A DNA stretch of 64,000 bases from Henriciella marina DSM 19595 (GCF_000376805.1 NZ_AQXT01000002.1:2480001-2544000), one strand, 5' to 3'. Counted from the stretch's first letter, positions 46,165-56,146 are shown. Translations and numbers: made by a program. The notes: generated from the sequence alone by a model not told the origin.

Positions 46165-48963
46165 TTAAGCGCGTTGTGTGCCTGCCGGGCTAAGGGAGCC
46201 GTGGCAATGCTTGTACTTCTTGCCGGAGCCACAGGGGCAGGCGGCATTGCGCGGCGTCTGTGACCAGTCATCTTCAGCCTGGTGAAGCGGCGGGCCGTCA
46301 TGCGGCTCGTTCGGGCCTTCGACGACGTTCTTGGTCATCTCATTGTCGCCGGTGTCCGGGTTGAGATGGGTCTCACGCAGATTTTCGCGCGACAGGATCG
46401 ATTCCCGCGCTGCTGCGAGCGCCTGTTCATCGCGCGCCCGGTCGGCTGCGCGCTGGTCCTGCGAGGCAGGCGGCGTAATGCGGATATTCATCAGGATGCG
46501 CGTCACTTCGTGGCGAAGCGTGCTGAGCAGTTCGTTGAAGAGCTTGAAGGCCTCTTCCTTGAACTCATTCAGTGGGTCGCGCTGGCCGTATGAGCGCAGG
46601 TGAATGACAGAGCGTAGCTGGTCGATCTGCTGGAGGTGATTGCGCCACTTGCTGTCCAGCACCTGGAGCAGGACCTGTTTCTCAACCGATTTGATCTGGT
46701 CGGCCCCGGCCAGTTTGACCTTCTGCTCGAACGCCTCGTCCGAGGCCTTCCGCACGCGTTCTGCGATCTCCGCATTGGCAACGCCTTCTTCAGACGCCCA
46801 ATCGGCTATCGGCAGGTCGAGGCCGAGTTCGTTCTTCAGCGTCTCGGTCAGGCCCTCGACGTCCCACTGTTCGGCGAACGCCTTCTCAGGCATCGCTTCT
46901 GAGACATATTCATCGATGATGTCGTGGCGCATGTCGGTCACTTCTTCGGTGACGTTCTCTGCGTGCATGAACTCGCGGCGCTGCTCGAAGATCGCCTTGC
47001 GCTGGTCATTGATGACGTCGTCATATTTCAGGACGTTCTTGCGGATCTCGAAATTGCGTTCCTCGATCTTCTTCTGCGAGGTTTCGATCGCCTTGTTCAT
47101 CCAGGGGTGAGTGATGCCCTCGTCTTCCTTGATGCCAAGGCTCTTCATGATCGAGTTGAGCCGGTCGGCGGCGAAGACGCGCATAAGGTCATCTTCAACC
47201 GAGATGAAGAATTTCGACTTGCCGGGATCGCCCTGACGCCCCGTCCGGCCGCGCAGCTGGTTATCGATGCGGCGGCTTTCGTGGCGTTCGGTGCCGAGAA
47301 CGAAGAGGCCGCCCGCGTCGAGCGCTTCCTTCTTGCCGACCTCGATATCCGCCTTGATCTCGGCTTCCATCGCCTTTTCTTCCTCTTCGGAAGGCTCACG
47401 GCCGTTCTTTTCGATAAACTCGTCAGTGGCTTTCCAGAGACGCATTTCGAGGTTGCCGCCAAGCTGGATATCGGTACCGCGTCCAGCCATGTTGGTCGCG
47501 ACCGTTACGGCGCCCGGCAGGCCGGCATCAGCAATGATCTCGGCTTCTTTTTCGTGGTGGCGGGCGTTCAGCACCTTGTGCGGGACCTTGGCCTGCGTCA
47601 GCAGCGTCGAAATGATTTCTGACTTCTCGATAGAGGCCGTGCCGAGAAGGACAGGCTGACCCTTGGCGCGCGCGTCCTTCACCTCAGTGATAATTTCCTG
47701 ATACTTCGCAGACGCGACCCGGTAGACGACATCGTCATCATCGACACGCTGGATCGGCTTGTTGGTCGGCAGCTGAAAGACTTCCAGCTTGTAGATATCG
47801 GCGAACTCGGCCGCCTCTGTGATGGCCGTACCGGTCATGCCGGCGAGTTTCTTGTAGAGGCGGAAATAGTTCTGGAACGTGATCGACGCCAGCGTCTGGT
47901 TCTCAGGCTTGATGTCGACGCCTTCCTTGGCCTCGATTGCCTGGTGGAGACCTTCCGACAGGCGGCGGCCTTCCATCATCCGGCCGGTGAACTCGTCGAC
48001 CAGCATGACCTGATCGTCTTTCATCAGATACTGCTTGTCGCGGTGAAACAGCTTGTGCGCGCGCAGGGCCTGATTGGAGTGGTGGACAATCGAGACGTTC
48101 TGCGGATCCCACAGATTGCCCTCGATCATGCCTGCCTCATCCAGCAGGCGTTCCAGCTTTTCCATGCCTTCTTCCGTAAAGATGACAGAGCGCTGCTTCT
48201 CGTCGAGCTCGATATCGGTTTCTTCGTCGAGCTCAGGGATCAGCTTGTCGATCGTGATATAGAGCTCTGAACGGTCGTCGGTCGGGCCTGAGATGATCAG
48301 GGGTGTGCGCGCTTCGTCGATCAGGATGGAGTCGACCTCATCGACGATGGCATAGGCGTGACCGCGCTGCGCCATCTGGTCGAGCGAGTATTTCATATTG
48401 TCGCGCAGATAGTCGAAGCCGAACTCATTGTTCGTGCCATAGGTGATGTCGCAGGCATAAGCGGCCTTGCGCTCATTATCATTCAGCCCGTGGACGATCG
48501 TACCGGTGGTCATGCCGAGGAAGCCGTACAGCTTGCCCATCCATTCGGCGTCGCGCTTGGCGAGATAGTCGTTCACCGTGATGACGTGGACGCCCTTGCC
48601 GGCGAGCGCGTTAAGATAGACGGCCAGCGTCGCCACAAGCGTCTTGCCTTCACCGGTGCGCATTTCGGCGATCGCGCCGCGGTGCAGGACCATGCCGCCG
48701 ATCATCTGAACGTCGAAATGGCGCATGCCGAGGGCGCGGACAGAGCCTTCGCGAACAACGGCAAAAGCTTCCTCAAGGAGGTCATCGAGACTTTCGCCAT
48801 CATCGAGGCGGCCTCGAAATTCCTCTGTCTTTGTCTTCAGTTCGCTGTCAGAGAGCGCCTGCATCTTGGGCTCCAGCGCGTTGATCCGCTCGACGCTCTT
48901 GCGCATCGGCTTGATCTGTCTGTCATTCGCGGAACCGAACATTTTGCGGGCTAGGGAGAGCAT
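46165..48963 (-). CDS. secA: Protein translocase subunit SecA
   Basis: This 932-residue ATPase drives Sec export. The helicase Walker A lies in [34 protein letters not shown] and [13 protein letters not shown] are classic SecA motifs. The end has the zinc module [20 protein letters not shown] 48963 is supported by homology ([18 protein letters not shown]); the longer frame to 49038 is not. The downstream end carries an acidic linker before the zinc module. Confidence 0.98.
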   Translation of the reverse strand: MLSLARKMFGSANDRQIKPMRKSVERINALEPKMQALSDSELKTKTEEFRGRLDDGESLDDLLEEAFAVVREGSVRALGMRHFDVQMIGGMVLHRGAIAEMRTGEGKTLVATLAVYLNALAGKGVHVITVNDYLAKRDAEWMGKLYGFLGMTTGTIVHGLNDNERKAAYACDITYGTNNEFGFDYLRDNMKYSLDQMAQRGHAYAIVDEVDSILIDEARTPLIISGPTDDRSELYITIDKLIPELDEETDIELDEKQRSVIFTEEGMEKLERLLDEAGMIEGNLWDPQNVSIVHHSNQALRAHKLFHRDKQYLMKDDQVMLVDEFTGRMMEGRRLSEGLHQAIEAKEGVDIKPENQTLASITFQNYFRLYKKLAGMTGTAITEAAEFADIYKLEVFQLPTNKPIQRVDDDDVVYRVASAKYQEIITEVKDARAKGQPVLLGTASIEKSEIISTLLTQAKVPHKVLNARHHEKEAEIIADAGLPGAVTVATNMAGRGTDIQLGGNLEMRLWKATDEFIEKNGREPSEEEEKAMEAEIKADIEVGKKEALDAGGLFVLGTERHESRRIDNQLRGRTGRQGDPGKSKFFISVEDDLMRVFAADRLNSIMKSLGIKEDEGITHPWMNKAIETSQKKIEERNFEIRKNVLKYDDVINDQRKAIFEQRREFMHAENVTEEVTDMRHDIIDEYVSEAMPEKAFAEQWDVEGLTETLKNELGLDLPIADWASEEGVANAEIAERVRKASDEAFEQKVKLAGADQIKSVEKQVLLQVLDSKWRNHLQQIDQLRSVIHLRSYGQRDPLNEFKEEAFKLFNELLSTLRHEVTRILMNIRITPPASQDQRAADRARDEQALAAARESILSRENLRETHLNPDTGDNEMTKNVVEGPNEPHDGPPLHQAEDDWSQTPRNAACPCGSGKKYKHCHGSLSPAGTQRA

Positions 48964-49155
48964 GGAAACAAGCACCAATCTGCGCTGTTGACTTGAAGGA
49001 TAGCTCCTGACCAGAAACGGTATGTACAGGAGGCGCACGTAGAGCTTGCGCGCGGCGGGTGACTAAACCTCTCGACCAGTCCCCGCGGGAGACTTAAGAA
49101 CGCCGCCAAATGGTGTCAATGCGAACGGCTGTAGCGCGAACACAAGGACTTAGGC

Positions 49156-50142
49156 ATGCATAGGCAGAGGTTCTCATTCATTGTACTTGCGCTTGCCTCG
49201 GCATTTGCCATTGGCGCTTGCGACCAGAGCGACGGCCCCAGCGATGTGCGCCGTCCCGTCGGGTTCGATGCGTCGGCTGCCGCGCTCGTCAATGGCGACC
49301 CGATCTACCTCTCCGATGTAGAGCTGGAAGCGGTTGCCCAGGGCCGGATCGAGCCCGGCGACGCCTTCGGACCAGAGCATGACGACTACGAGCTTGTCCT
49401 CGACCAGCTGATCGACCAACGCCTCCTGGCGCAGGAAGCCGTTCGCCGCGGCCTCGACCGGACACCGGCCGCCCAGCGCAGGCTGGAAACGGCGCGCGAG
49501 CGCCTGCTTGGCAACTTCCTGATGGAAGACCTCGTCGCCACGCAGGTGAATGAAGCGGCGATCGACCGTATGTATGAAGAACAGGTGCGCCTCCAGCAGC
49601 TCGATGACGAGGTTCGCATCCGGCATATCCTGCTGGAAACGCAGGAGGAGGCGCAGACTGTGCTCGAACAGGCGCGCGCAGGCGAAGATTTCACAGCGCT
49701 TGCCTTTGAAAATTCGGAAGACACCCGCACCCGGCTTGATGGCGGCTCATTCGGCTGGGTTTCGCCCAACGACATGATCGAGCCATTTCCAGCCGTGATC
49801 GCAGATACACCAGCTGGCGAAATCTCCGAACCATTCCAGTCCGAACAAGGCTGGCACATTGTGAAGGTCGAGCAGCGCCGCACGCGTCCGCCAAAGACAC
49901 GCGAAGAGATGCGGCCTGAAATCGTTACCTATCTGACCTTCACGCAGATCAGCCAGATCCTCCAGGACCTGCGCGCCAGCGCCGAGATCGAGCAGCGCGA
50001 TGGCGACCTCGTCGCGCGAAGGCTTGCCGAAGATGCGGGCGATGCAGACGAGGAAAGTACAGAACAGGCGCTTCCTGCCGATGCGGATGAGGGCGCCAAT
50101 GCAGATGAAACGTCTGAAGACGGCATGGAGACGCCAGAGTGA
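49156..50142 (+). CDS. Parvulin-type peptidyl-prolyl isomerase lipoprotein
   Basis: The 328-residue protein has a lipoprotein signal (FAIGAC, Cys22), a SurA-like N-domain, and a parvulin domain at about 150-245. The isomerase core contains VRIRHILLETQEEAQTVL and GGSFGWVSPNDMIEPF, followed by GEISEPFQSEQGWHIVKVE. The acidic C-terminal tail (about 285-328) is unusual and low in complexity. It would help fold exported proteins in the periplasm. It is divergent from secA and overlaps argJ (GTGA), an arrangement common in alphaproteobacteria. Confidence 0.9.
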   Translation: MHRQRFSFIVLALASAFAIGACDQSDGPSDVRRPVGFDASAAALVNGDPIYLSDVELEAVAQGRIEPGDAFGPEHDDYELVLDQLIDQRLLAQEAVRRGLDRTPAAQRRLETARERLLGNFLMEDLVATQVNEAAIDRMYEEQVRLQQLDDEVRIRHILLETQEEAQTVLEQARAGEDFTALAFENSEDTRTRLDGGSFGWVSPNDMIEPFPAVIADTPAGEISEPFQSEQGWHIVKVEQRRTRPPKTREEMRPEIVTYLTFTQISQILQDLRASAEIEQRDGDLVARRLAEDAGDADEESTEQALPADADEGANADETSEDGMETPE

Positions 50143-51389
50143 AGCTGACCCCGTCTCCGTTCGCACCTGCCTCCTTTCCAGAGCTGCCGGTGGTCAAAGG
50201 CGTGCGCGCCGCAACAGCCTCGCGCGGTTTCTATGCCCGGCGCGGCGTGGAGCGCGAGGACGTCTTCCTCTTTGTCATGCCGCAAGGCACCTCAGCGGCT
50301 GGCGTCTTCACGCGCTCACACACCGCCTCGGCGGATGTCGACTGGTGCCGCGAGGCGCTGAAGCTCGGCAAGGGCGTCGGCCGCGCGCTGGTGGTCAATG
50401 CGGGCAATTCGAATGCTTTCACGGGCAAGGCGGGCATCCTGAAGAATGAAGCCACGCTGAAAGCGATGGCGCAGACGCTCGAAGTGGACCGCGCGCAATG
50501 CTTCATCGGCGCGACCGGGGTCATCGGTGAGCCGCTGCCCAATCCGGACTATGTCGGCGAGATGCTGCCGCAGCTTGAAGACAAGCTCGGCGCGCCAGAC
50601 TGGGAGGCCTGCGCAAGGGCCTTCATGACTACCGATACCTATCCAAAGGGCGCCGGCGCCACGGCGGAGATTGATGGCACAGACGCCTCCATAGCGGGCA
50701 TCCTCAAGGGCTCCGGCATGATCATGCCGAACATGGCGACGATGCTCTGCTACCTCTTTACCGATGCTGCGATCAGCCCAGCCGTGCTCGACCAGCTGCT
50801 GCGTGAAACCGTCGACCGGACGCTCAACTCAGTCACCGTCGATGGTGACACTTCGACATCGGATAGCTGCATGCTGTTCGCGACCGGGCAATCCGGCGCG
50901 CCGATGATCAACGCGGCGGACGATCCGCGTCTGGACGGCTTCAGAGGGGCGCTCAGCGATGTGCTGGGCGATCTTGCTCATCAGCTGGTCAAGGATGGCG
51001 AGGGCGCGTCGAAATTCGTCGAGATCCGCGTCGAGGGAGCCGTGTCAGAGCCGTCCGCCAAGACGATCGGAATGCACATTGCCAACTCGCCGCTTATTAA
51101 GACGGCGATGGCGGCGGGCGATGCCAATTGGGGCCGGATCGTCATGGCGGTCGGCAAATCCCTGGAGCCGATCTTCAAGGACGAAATGCGCATCTGGTTC
51201 GGCGATCACCTTGTCGCCGAGGGCGGAATGCGCGCGCCGGGCTATGATGAGGCGACCGCCAGCGCACATTTCGCGGGCGATGAGCTTGCTATCCGCGTCG
51301 ATGTGGCTGCGGGCAAGGCGGCCTGGACCGTGTGGACCTGCGACCTGACGCATGGCTATGTCGACATCAATGGCGCCTACCGCACATGA
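50139..51389 (+). CDS. argJ: Bifunctional ornithine acetyltransferase / N-acetylglutamate synthase
   Basis: ArgJ transfers acetyl groups in arginine synthesis. The 416-residue precursor autocleaves before Thr201 in MIMPNMATMLCY, the conserved processing site. NPVALNT-type blocks include CFIGATGVIGEPL and KGAGATAEIDGT. The start is a GTG that overlaps the upstream stop. Its own stop overlaps mutT (ATGA), so three genes are coupled. Confidence 0.96.
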   Translation: MKLTPSPFAPASFPELPVVKGVRAATASRGFYARRGVEREDVFLFVMPQGTSAAGVFTRSHTASADVDWCREALKLGKGVGRALVVNAGNSNAFTGKAGILKNEATLKAMAQTLEVDRAQCFIGATGVIGEPLPNPDYVGEMLPQLEDKLGAPDWEACARAFMTTDTYPKGAGATAEIDGTDASIAGILKGSGMIMPNMATMLCYLFTDAAISPAVLDQLLRETVDRTLNSVTVDGDTSTSDSCMLFATGQSGAPMINAADDPRLDGFRGALSDVLGDLAHQLVKDGEGASKFVEIRVEGAVSEPSAKTIGMHIANSPLIKTAMAAGDANWGRIVMAVGKSLEPIFKDEMRIWFGDHLVAEGGMRAPGYDEATASAHFAGDELAIRVDVAAGKAAWTVWTCDLTHGYVDINGAYRT

Positions 51390-51790
51390 GCGGACCTGTC
51401 CTGCTGGTGGTTGCCGCTGCGATCTTCGATAAGGCGGGCAACATCCTTCTGGCACAGCGCCCTGAGGGAAAATCCATGGCGGGCCTCTGGGAATTTCCCG
51501 GCGGCAAGCTCGAAGCCGGCGAAGCGCCAGAGGCCGCGCTCTGCCGCGAGCTGAAGGAAGAATTGAAGCTCACCGTCGAGCCGTCGGCGTTAAAGCCGAT
51601 TAGTTTCGCCAGTTTTAATTATCCCGATTTTCACCTTTTAATGCCACTTTATGAGGTGCGGGACTGGCAGGGGACACCCACCGGTCTCGAAGGACAGTCA
51701 CTGGCCTGGGTCAAACCGGCAGAGCTTGGCATTTATGAGGCCCCGCCTGCCGATATTCCTCTCTTCGAGGAGTTGGCGCGGCGGTATTGA
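51386..51790 (+). CDS. mutT: 8-oxo-dGTP diphosphatase, MutT family
   Basis: This Nudix hydrolase of 134 residues cleans the nucleotide pool. The Nudix box GGKLEAGEAPEAALCRELKE (with EELKL) is complete, and WEFPGGKL is typical of MutT. The start at 51386 is fixed by an ATGA overlap with argJ, and the 18 extra residues of the longer frame are not needed. The Flp pilin gene follows after nine bases. Confidence 0.92.
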   Translation: MSGPVLLVVAAAIFDKAGNILLAQRPEGKSMAGLWEFPGGKLEAGEAPEAALCRELKEELKLTVEPSALKPISFASFNYPDFHLLMPLYEVRDWQGTPTGLEGQSLAWVKPAELGIYEAPPADIPLFEELARRY

Positions 51791-51799
51791 GAGGACGGC

Positions 51800-51970
51800 A
51801 TGGTCGCCACTTTTCTGAAGCGCCTGAAAACCGATATGATCGGTGCCAGCTCCGTTGAATACGGCCTGCTGATCGGCCTGATGACCATTCTCCTCATCGC
51901 CGGGATCAGTGCCCTTGGCGTTGAGACAACCAATCATTTCGATAATGCCCAGGCTGGCTTTGAAAGCTAG
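51800..51970 (+). CDS. flp: Flp/Fap-type type IVb pilin, orphan
   Basis: This 56-residue product is too short for routine gene calling. It reads KTDMIGASSVEYGLLIGLM in the mature N-terminal region, where cleavage after Gly15 and the conserved Glu20-Tyr21 are Flp hallmarks. A hydrophobic helix of about 20 residues follows (GLLIGLMTILLIAGISALG). The upstream basic leader fits a prepilin. GAGAGGA lies five bases before the ATG. No tad or cpa assembly genes surround it. Confidence 0.85.
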   Translation: MVATFLKRLKTDMIGASSVEYGLLIGLMTILLIAGISALGVETTNHFDNAQAGFES

Positions 51971-51985
51971 TCACACCTCGTGTGA
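51971..51985. repeat. Small inverted repeat after flp
   Basis: TCACAC-CTC-GTGTGA forms a perfect 6-bp stem immediately after the flp stop. There is no U-run, so it may be a weak processing or stabilising hairpin. Confidence 0.3.
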
Positions 51986-52064
51986 CCTGACCCCATGTGA
52001 GCCTTGACCCTGCGGTGCGCACGGCGCTTCATCCTGTCTGATCTAAACGAACAGGATATCGGTC

Positions 52065-53282
52065 ATGAGCGCCATCAAACCCTTCACGGTCGACATCAGC
52101 GACGAGACGCTGTCGCGTATCCGCCAGCGGGTGGAAGCCTTTCGCTGGTTTCCGGCCCCGGCGGCAGGCGGCGACTGGGCGTTTGGGATCTCGACCCCAT
52201 TTCTCAAAGATATTCAGGCCTACTGGCTGGAGACATATGACTGGCGCAAAGCTGAGAAAGAGCTGAATGCCTGGCCGCAATTTACGACAGAGATAGACGG
52301 GCTCGACATTCACTTCCTGCATGTCGTCGGCGAGGCAGGTGGCAAGCGGCCTCTGCTGCTTACCCATGGCTGGCCGGGTTCGGTCTATGAATTCTATCAG
52401 GCTATCGGCCCGCTCGCCTGGCCAAGCAAGCATGGCGGGAAGTCTGAAGACGCCTTCGATCTCGTTATTCCTTCGCTGCCGGGCTACGCGTTTTCCGGCA
52501 AACCTGCGATGCCAACGGGCCAGCAGGCGACGGCGCGCATGTGGGACACGCTCATGCGAGAGCGTCTCGAATATGACACCTATCTGGCGCAGGGCGGCGA
52601 CTGGGGCGGGCTCGTGACGTCGCTGCTTGGTCTCAATCACGCAAATGGAAAGACCGGGGGCTGCAAGGCAATCCACCTCAACATGATCGGTCACCGGCCG
52701 GCCGACAGCACGCCTAAAACCGACGAGGAGAAAGCCTGGGCGGCTAACTCACAGTCCAAGATGCAGGCTGAGGGCGCCTACCTCATGGAGCAGGCGACCA
52801 AGCCGCAGACGCTCGCCATGGCGCTGATGGACAGCCCGATGGGGACGGCGGCGTGGATTCTGGAGAAGTTTCACGGCTGGAGTGACCTTGGCGAAGGCGA
52901 TCTCCTCAGCGTCTATACACGCGACCAGCTCCTCACCAATGTGATGATCTATCTGGTGAACGACGCGATCGCGACGTCGGTCTGGTATTATGCCGCCCTG
53001 TTCCTTGAGGGCGGGGCGCAACTGAAATCCGATCAGAAGGTCGATGTGCCCACAGGCATTGCCAACTATCCGGGCGAGGACATCTTCATGACACCGCCGC
53101 GCAGCTGGTGCGAGCGCATCTATAATGTTGCTTACTGGTCGGACGTGGAAAAGGGTGGGCACTTCGCCGCGATGGAAGTGCCTGACCTATATGTCGAGGA
53201 TGTGAGGGCGTGGGCCCGAAGTGTCGAGCGCGAGCGCTGGGCTACATCGCGAGAGAGAAAAGGGCCACCAGCAGCTGGATGA
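52065..53282 (+). CDS. Epoxide hydrolase (EHN-type alpha/beta hydrolase)
   Basis: The 405-residue enzyme has the EHN N-terminal segment (KPFTVDISDETLSRIRQRVE) and an alpha/beta-hydrolase core. HGWPGSVYEFYQ carries the oxyanion motif HGWPG. The nucleophile Asp is in QGGDWGGLVTS, and the histidine is in KGGHFAAMEVPDL. Such enzymes convert epoxides to diols, often in detoxification. The last 41 bases overlap the converging small membrane gene, and the C-terminal 25 residues are unusually Arg/Glu-rich. Confidence 0.9.
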   Translation: MSAIKPFTVDISDETLSRIRQRVEAFRWFPAPAAGGDWAFGISTPFLKDIQAYWLETYDWRKAEKELNAWPQFTTEIDGLDIHFLHVVGEAGGKRPLLLTHGWPGSVYEFYQAIGPLAWPSKHGGKSEDAFDLVIPSLPGYAFSGKPAMPTGQQATARMWDTLMRERLEYDTYLAQGGDWGGLVTSLLGLNHANGKTGGCKAIHLNMIGHRPADSTPKTDEEKAWAANSQSKMQAEGAYLMEQATKPQTLAMALMDSPMGTAAWILEKFHGWSDLGEGDLLSVYTRDQLLTNVMIYLVNDAIATSVWYYAALFLEGGAQLKSDQKVDVPTGIANYPGEDIFMTPPRSWCERIYNVAYWSDVEKGGHFAAMEVPDLYVEDVRAWARSVERERWATSRERKGPPAAG

Positions 53283-53544
53283 TCAGAGCGAGGCCGGCGA
53301 GCCCGATCACCGTTGCGATCCAGGCACCGCCAAAGCCTGCGCCAACGCCGATTGCGATACCCGCGCCTGCACAGAGAATGAGGGCAACGAGCCAGTTCAT
53401 GCCAACCGACAGGGTGAAGACCATATAGCCAACGGAGATGAGCAGGGCGAGCGCGCCCCAGGCACTGGCCTTCATGAAGCCGGAATACATTTTCGATTGC
53501 GATTCGATTTTCATTTCGCCGCGGGTGTATTCACTGGACGCCAT
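53242..53544 (-). CDS. Small membrane protein like aa3-type oxidase subunit IV
   Basis: The 100-residue protein starts with a polar segment, then SGFMKASAWGALALLISVG, resembling the start of bacterial aa3-type cytochrome c oxidase subunit IV. Three hydrophobic stretches (about 28-48, 50-70 and 73-95) include small-residue-rich helices. The rest of the cox operon is absent. It overlaps the epoxide hydrolase 3' end by 41 bases. Confidence 0.6.
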   Translation of the reverse strand: MASSEYTRGEMKIESQSKMYSGFMKASAWGALALLISVGYMVFTLSVGMNWLVALILCAGAGIAIGVGAGFGGAWIATVIGLAGLALIIQLLVALFSLAM

Positions 53545-53645
53545 TGATCAACTCCGTTCATGGGTCTTGGTTCATGCGTTTTATCGCTGCTGCACCGTCG
53601 GTCAAGCATCCAGGCGGTCGCAGGTGCAGCGCAAGCGGTCCGCGC

Positions 53646-54083
53646 CTAGTTCAGCTTGGTCTTGTCGGACTTCTTTGGCGGCACGAAAGCGGGGGGCAGG
53701 GGCGCAGCTGGCACGCCTTCTTCTTTGAGGCTGTCGCGCTCTTCTGAGGTTGTTTCACCCCATATAGGCCGGTGGTCGCGCTCGCCATAATACATGGAGC
53801 GGGCCTCTTCTGCGAAGCCATCGCCGACATAGTCGTAATTTTCTGAGATGTGCTGGCGGGCCTGAGCCGCGAGTTTGCCGAAAACCTTTTCAGGGTCCTT
53901 GGCGCCTGACTTCTCGCTGGGGCGGACAGACGGCGCCATCATCTGCTTGCGGATATCGTGTCCGGCGCATTGCGGGCAGTCGATCTGGCCACTGCCCGAT
54001 TGCGTTTCGAACGCGTCAGAGGACGCAAACCAGCCTTCAAAGCCGGTGTCGCAATCCCTGCATTCAAGCGCGTATCGGATCAT
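53646..54083 (-). CDS. DUF1178 zinc-ribbon protein
   Basis: The 145-residue protein opens MIRYALECRDCDTGFEGWF and has two cysteine pairs (Cys8, Cys11, Cys36, Cys39), suggesting zinc. FEGWFASSDAF and YDYVGDGFAEEARSMYYGE are conserved in DUF1178 of alphaproteobacteria. The function is unknown. It lies downstream of grxC and comF on the same strand. Confidence 0.88.
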   Translation of the reverse strand: MIRYALECRDCDTGFEGWFASSDAFETQSGSGQIDCPQCAGHDIRKQMMAPSVRPSEKSGAKDPEKVFGKLAAQARQHISENYDYVGDGFAEEARSMYYGERDHRPIWGETTSEERDSLKEEGVPAAPLPPAFVPPKKSDKTKLN

Positions 54084-54102
54084 CTGCCTTGGCCGTGCGT
54101 GC

Positions 54103-54363
54103 TCAGGCCGCGGCCAGCTTGTCGTCGAGCTTTCCGGAGCGTTCCAGCGCCATCATTTCGTCGCAGCCGCCAATATGCTCTTCGCCAATGAAGATTTGCG
54201 GAAAGGTCCGCCCGCCATTCGAGCGCTGCACCATCTCGGCTTTCTTGTCAGGGTCCATGCCAGCGTCGATTTCAGTGAAGTCGGCATTCTTCTGCTTCAG
54301 CAGCGACACTGCGCGCGTACAGAAAGGACAGAAGGCACGCGTATAGATTGTTACAGCAGACAT
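54103..54363 (-). CDS. grxC: Glutaredoxin 3
   Basis: The 86-residue redox protein has the CPFC active site (Cys12, Cys15) in YTRAFCPFCTRAV. FPQIFIGEEHIGGCDEM gives the cis-Pro and glutathione-binding motif. It uses glutathione to reduce disulfides in the cytoplasm. It sits between comF and DUF1178 with short gaps, probably one operon. Confidence 0.95.
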   Translation of the reverse strand: MSAVTIYTRAFCPFCTRAVSLLKQKNADFTEIDAGMDPDKKAEMVQRSNGGRTFPQIFIGEEHIGGCDEMMALERSGKLDDKLAAA

Positions 54364-54398
54364 GGGCGGGTCCTCGTCAGAATGAATAGGATCAAGCC

Positions 54399-55169
54399 TT
54401 ATATGGTCACGTCAGACGGCCTGACAACGCGTGCGAGCACCACGACCGCGATATGGGCCGCGCCTGCCCGCTTCAGGGCAAGACTGCAGGCAGAGAGCGT
54501 CGCGCCCGTCGTGAAAACATCATCGACCAGAATGATCCGTGCGCCATCTACCTCCGCGCGTCGTTCTGGGCGCACAGCAAATGCGGCGCGCACATTGCGC
54601 CAGCGCTCGCGTGCCGAGAGACCGCCCTGGGTTGGGGTCGGCTTTCTGCGCACCAGCGTGTCGACCCGGGTTGGCACGCCAGAGCGGCGAGACAGACCCT
54701 GCGCCAGCCAGCCGGACTGGTTGAAACCGCGATGCACGAGCCGCCTGTAGTGGAGCGGTACCGGAACGATGAGGTCGGCGTCGTTCAGTACATCGTGCGC
54801 GGCCAGGTTCATCCAGCTTGCGAATGTGCCAAGACCATCGCGGCGCCCGGCGTGTTTGAGGTCCAGCACAAGTTTTCGAGAGACATCATCATAGGCGAGC
54901 GCCGCGCGGGCAGCGTCCCATCTTGGCGGTTTGGCGGCGCACTGGCCGCAAAGGCTCGCCTCGCCAAGATCGGTCTCTACCGGCAGGGCACATTGCCTGC
55001 AGCCACTGGCGCCAAGAAAGGTCAGCTGGGCGAAGTCTTCAGGGGCGATGAGGCCGTCGCCGCCATGATGACGGCCCGACACAAGCGAGCGCGACGGCCA
55101 GACGAAATGCGCCGCTGCGCGCAGTCCGCCCTTTGCCCTTCGCTGCGCAAGGTGCATATCCAGCCCCAT
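54399..55169 (-). CDS. comF: ComF-family phosphoribosyltransferase-like protein
   Basis: The 256-residue protein has a Cys-rich N-terminal part (CRQCALPVETDLGEASLC) and a PRTase-like C-domain. The PRPP-loop-like motif is IILVDDVFTTGATLSACS (about 216-233). HRGFNQSGWLAQGLSRRSG is another ComF block. In naturally transformable bacteria ComF helps handle internalised DNA, but most homologues are uncharacterised. ATG 55169 shares a CATG with the divergent methyltransferase start, and GGGGGGAG lies upstream. Confidence 0.85.
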   Translation of the reverse strand: MGLDMHLAQRRAKGGLRAAAHFVWPSRSLVSGRHHGGDGLIAPEDFAQLTFLGASGCRQCALPVETDLGEASLCGQCAAKPPRWDAARAALAYDDVSRKLVLDLKHAGRRDGLGTFASWMNLAAHDVLNDADLIVPVPLHYRRLVHRGFNQSGWLAQGLSRRSGVPTRVDTLVRRKPTPTQGGLSARERWRNVRAAFAVRPERRAEVDGARIILVDDVFTTGATLSACSLALKRAGAAHIAVVVLARVVRPSDVTI

Positions 55170-56079
55170 GGCACCTGCTCCCCCCAAGCTCTTTGATCGC
55201 CGTCTGCATCGCCGCAACCGGGACCGCGCGGCGGCCCATTATGGCGACTATGCCTTCCTGAAAGAGCGGGAGTCGAGTCACCTGATCGAACGGCTGGAGG
55301 ATGTCAGCCGGCAATTTGACCGCGTGCTGGACCTTGGTGCGCATGACGGGACGCTGGCGCGGATGCTGGCGGGCCATCCACAGACCGGCGCGGTGGAAGC
55401 CGGTGAGTCTTCCCCGATTTTCCGGGACGCTGCGGCGCGGGATGGCCTTGATGTGCGTGCGATTGATGAGGAAGATGTGGACGTTGAGCGCGCCGCCTAT
55501 GACCTTGTTACATCAGTGCTTTCGCTTCACTGGGTCAATGACCTGCCGGGCGTGCTGATCCAGATTCGCCACGCGCTAAAGCCGGACGGATTGTTTCTCG
55601 GCTGCCTGTTTGGCGCTGGAACGCTCAGCGAATTGCGCACGGCTTTCCTCGAAGCAGAATCCGAGATCACGGGCGGCGCGGCCCCGCGTATCTCGCCGCT
55701 TCCGGGGCTTCAGGACATGGCCGGGCTGATGCAGCGGGCCGGATTTGCCTTGCCGGTCGTCGATGTCGAGCATGTCACCGTGCGCTATGACGACCCGTTT
55801 GCGCTGATGCGGGACCTCAAGGGGATGGGGGAACAGGCCGCTTTTGCCGTCAGTGAGAAAAGCCCGAGACGCCCGTTGTCACGGCGTATCCTGGCGCGGA
55901 TGGCAGAGATATATGCCGAGCGCTTTGCTGACCCCGATGGCCGATTGAGGGCGACGTTCAACGTTGTCTGGTTGTCAGGCTGGGCCCCCGATGAGAGCCA
56001 GCCCAAACCACTCCGGCCGGGAAGCGCGCGTCATTCCATGGCAGATGCCGTTAAAAAGGCGCGCGGGAAAGACGACTGA
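55168..56079 (+). CDS. SAM-dependent methyltransferase, NDUFAF5/BioC-like
   Basis: The 303-residue protein opens PKLFDRRLHRRNRDRAAA, typical of the alphaproteobacterial NDUFAF5-type family. The SAM site is RVLDLGAHDGTLARML (about residues 52-67). The later VTSVLSLHWVNDLPGVLIQI matches a class I methyltransferase. Mitochondrial NDUFAF5 hydroxylates a complex I subunit, and bacterial members are unproven. Its ATG overlaps the comF start on the other strand, so its promoter must lie inside comF. Confidence 0.87.
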   Translation: MAPAPPKLFDRRLHRRNRDRAAAHYGDYAFLKERESSHLIERLEDVSRQFDRVLDLGAHDGTLARMLAGHPQTGAVEAGESSPIFRDAAARDGLDVRAIDEEDVDVERAAYDLVTSVLSLHWVNDLPGVLIQIRHALKPDGLFLGCLFGAGTLSELRTAFLEAESEITGGAAPRISPLPGLQDMAGLMQRAGFALPVVDVEHVTVRYDDPFALMRDLKGMGEQAAFAVSEKSPRRPLSRRILARMAEIYAERFADPDGRLRATFNVVWLSGWAPDESQPKPLRPGSARHSMADAVKKARGKDD

Positions 56080-56146
56080 GTTTCCGCGTGTTTGGACGGT
56101 GCAGTGATGGTGCACCCACGGTGTCTGGGCGGTGTCTCCAGACAAG

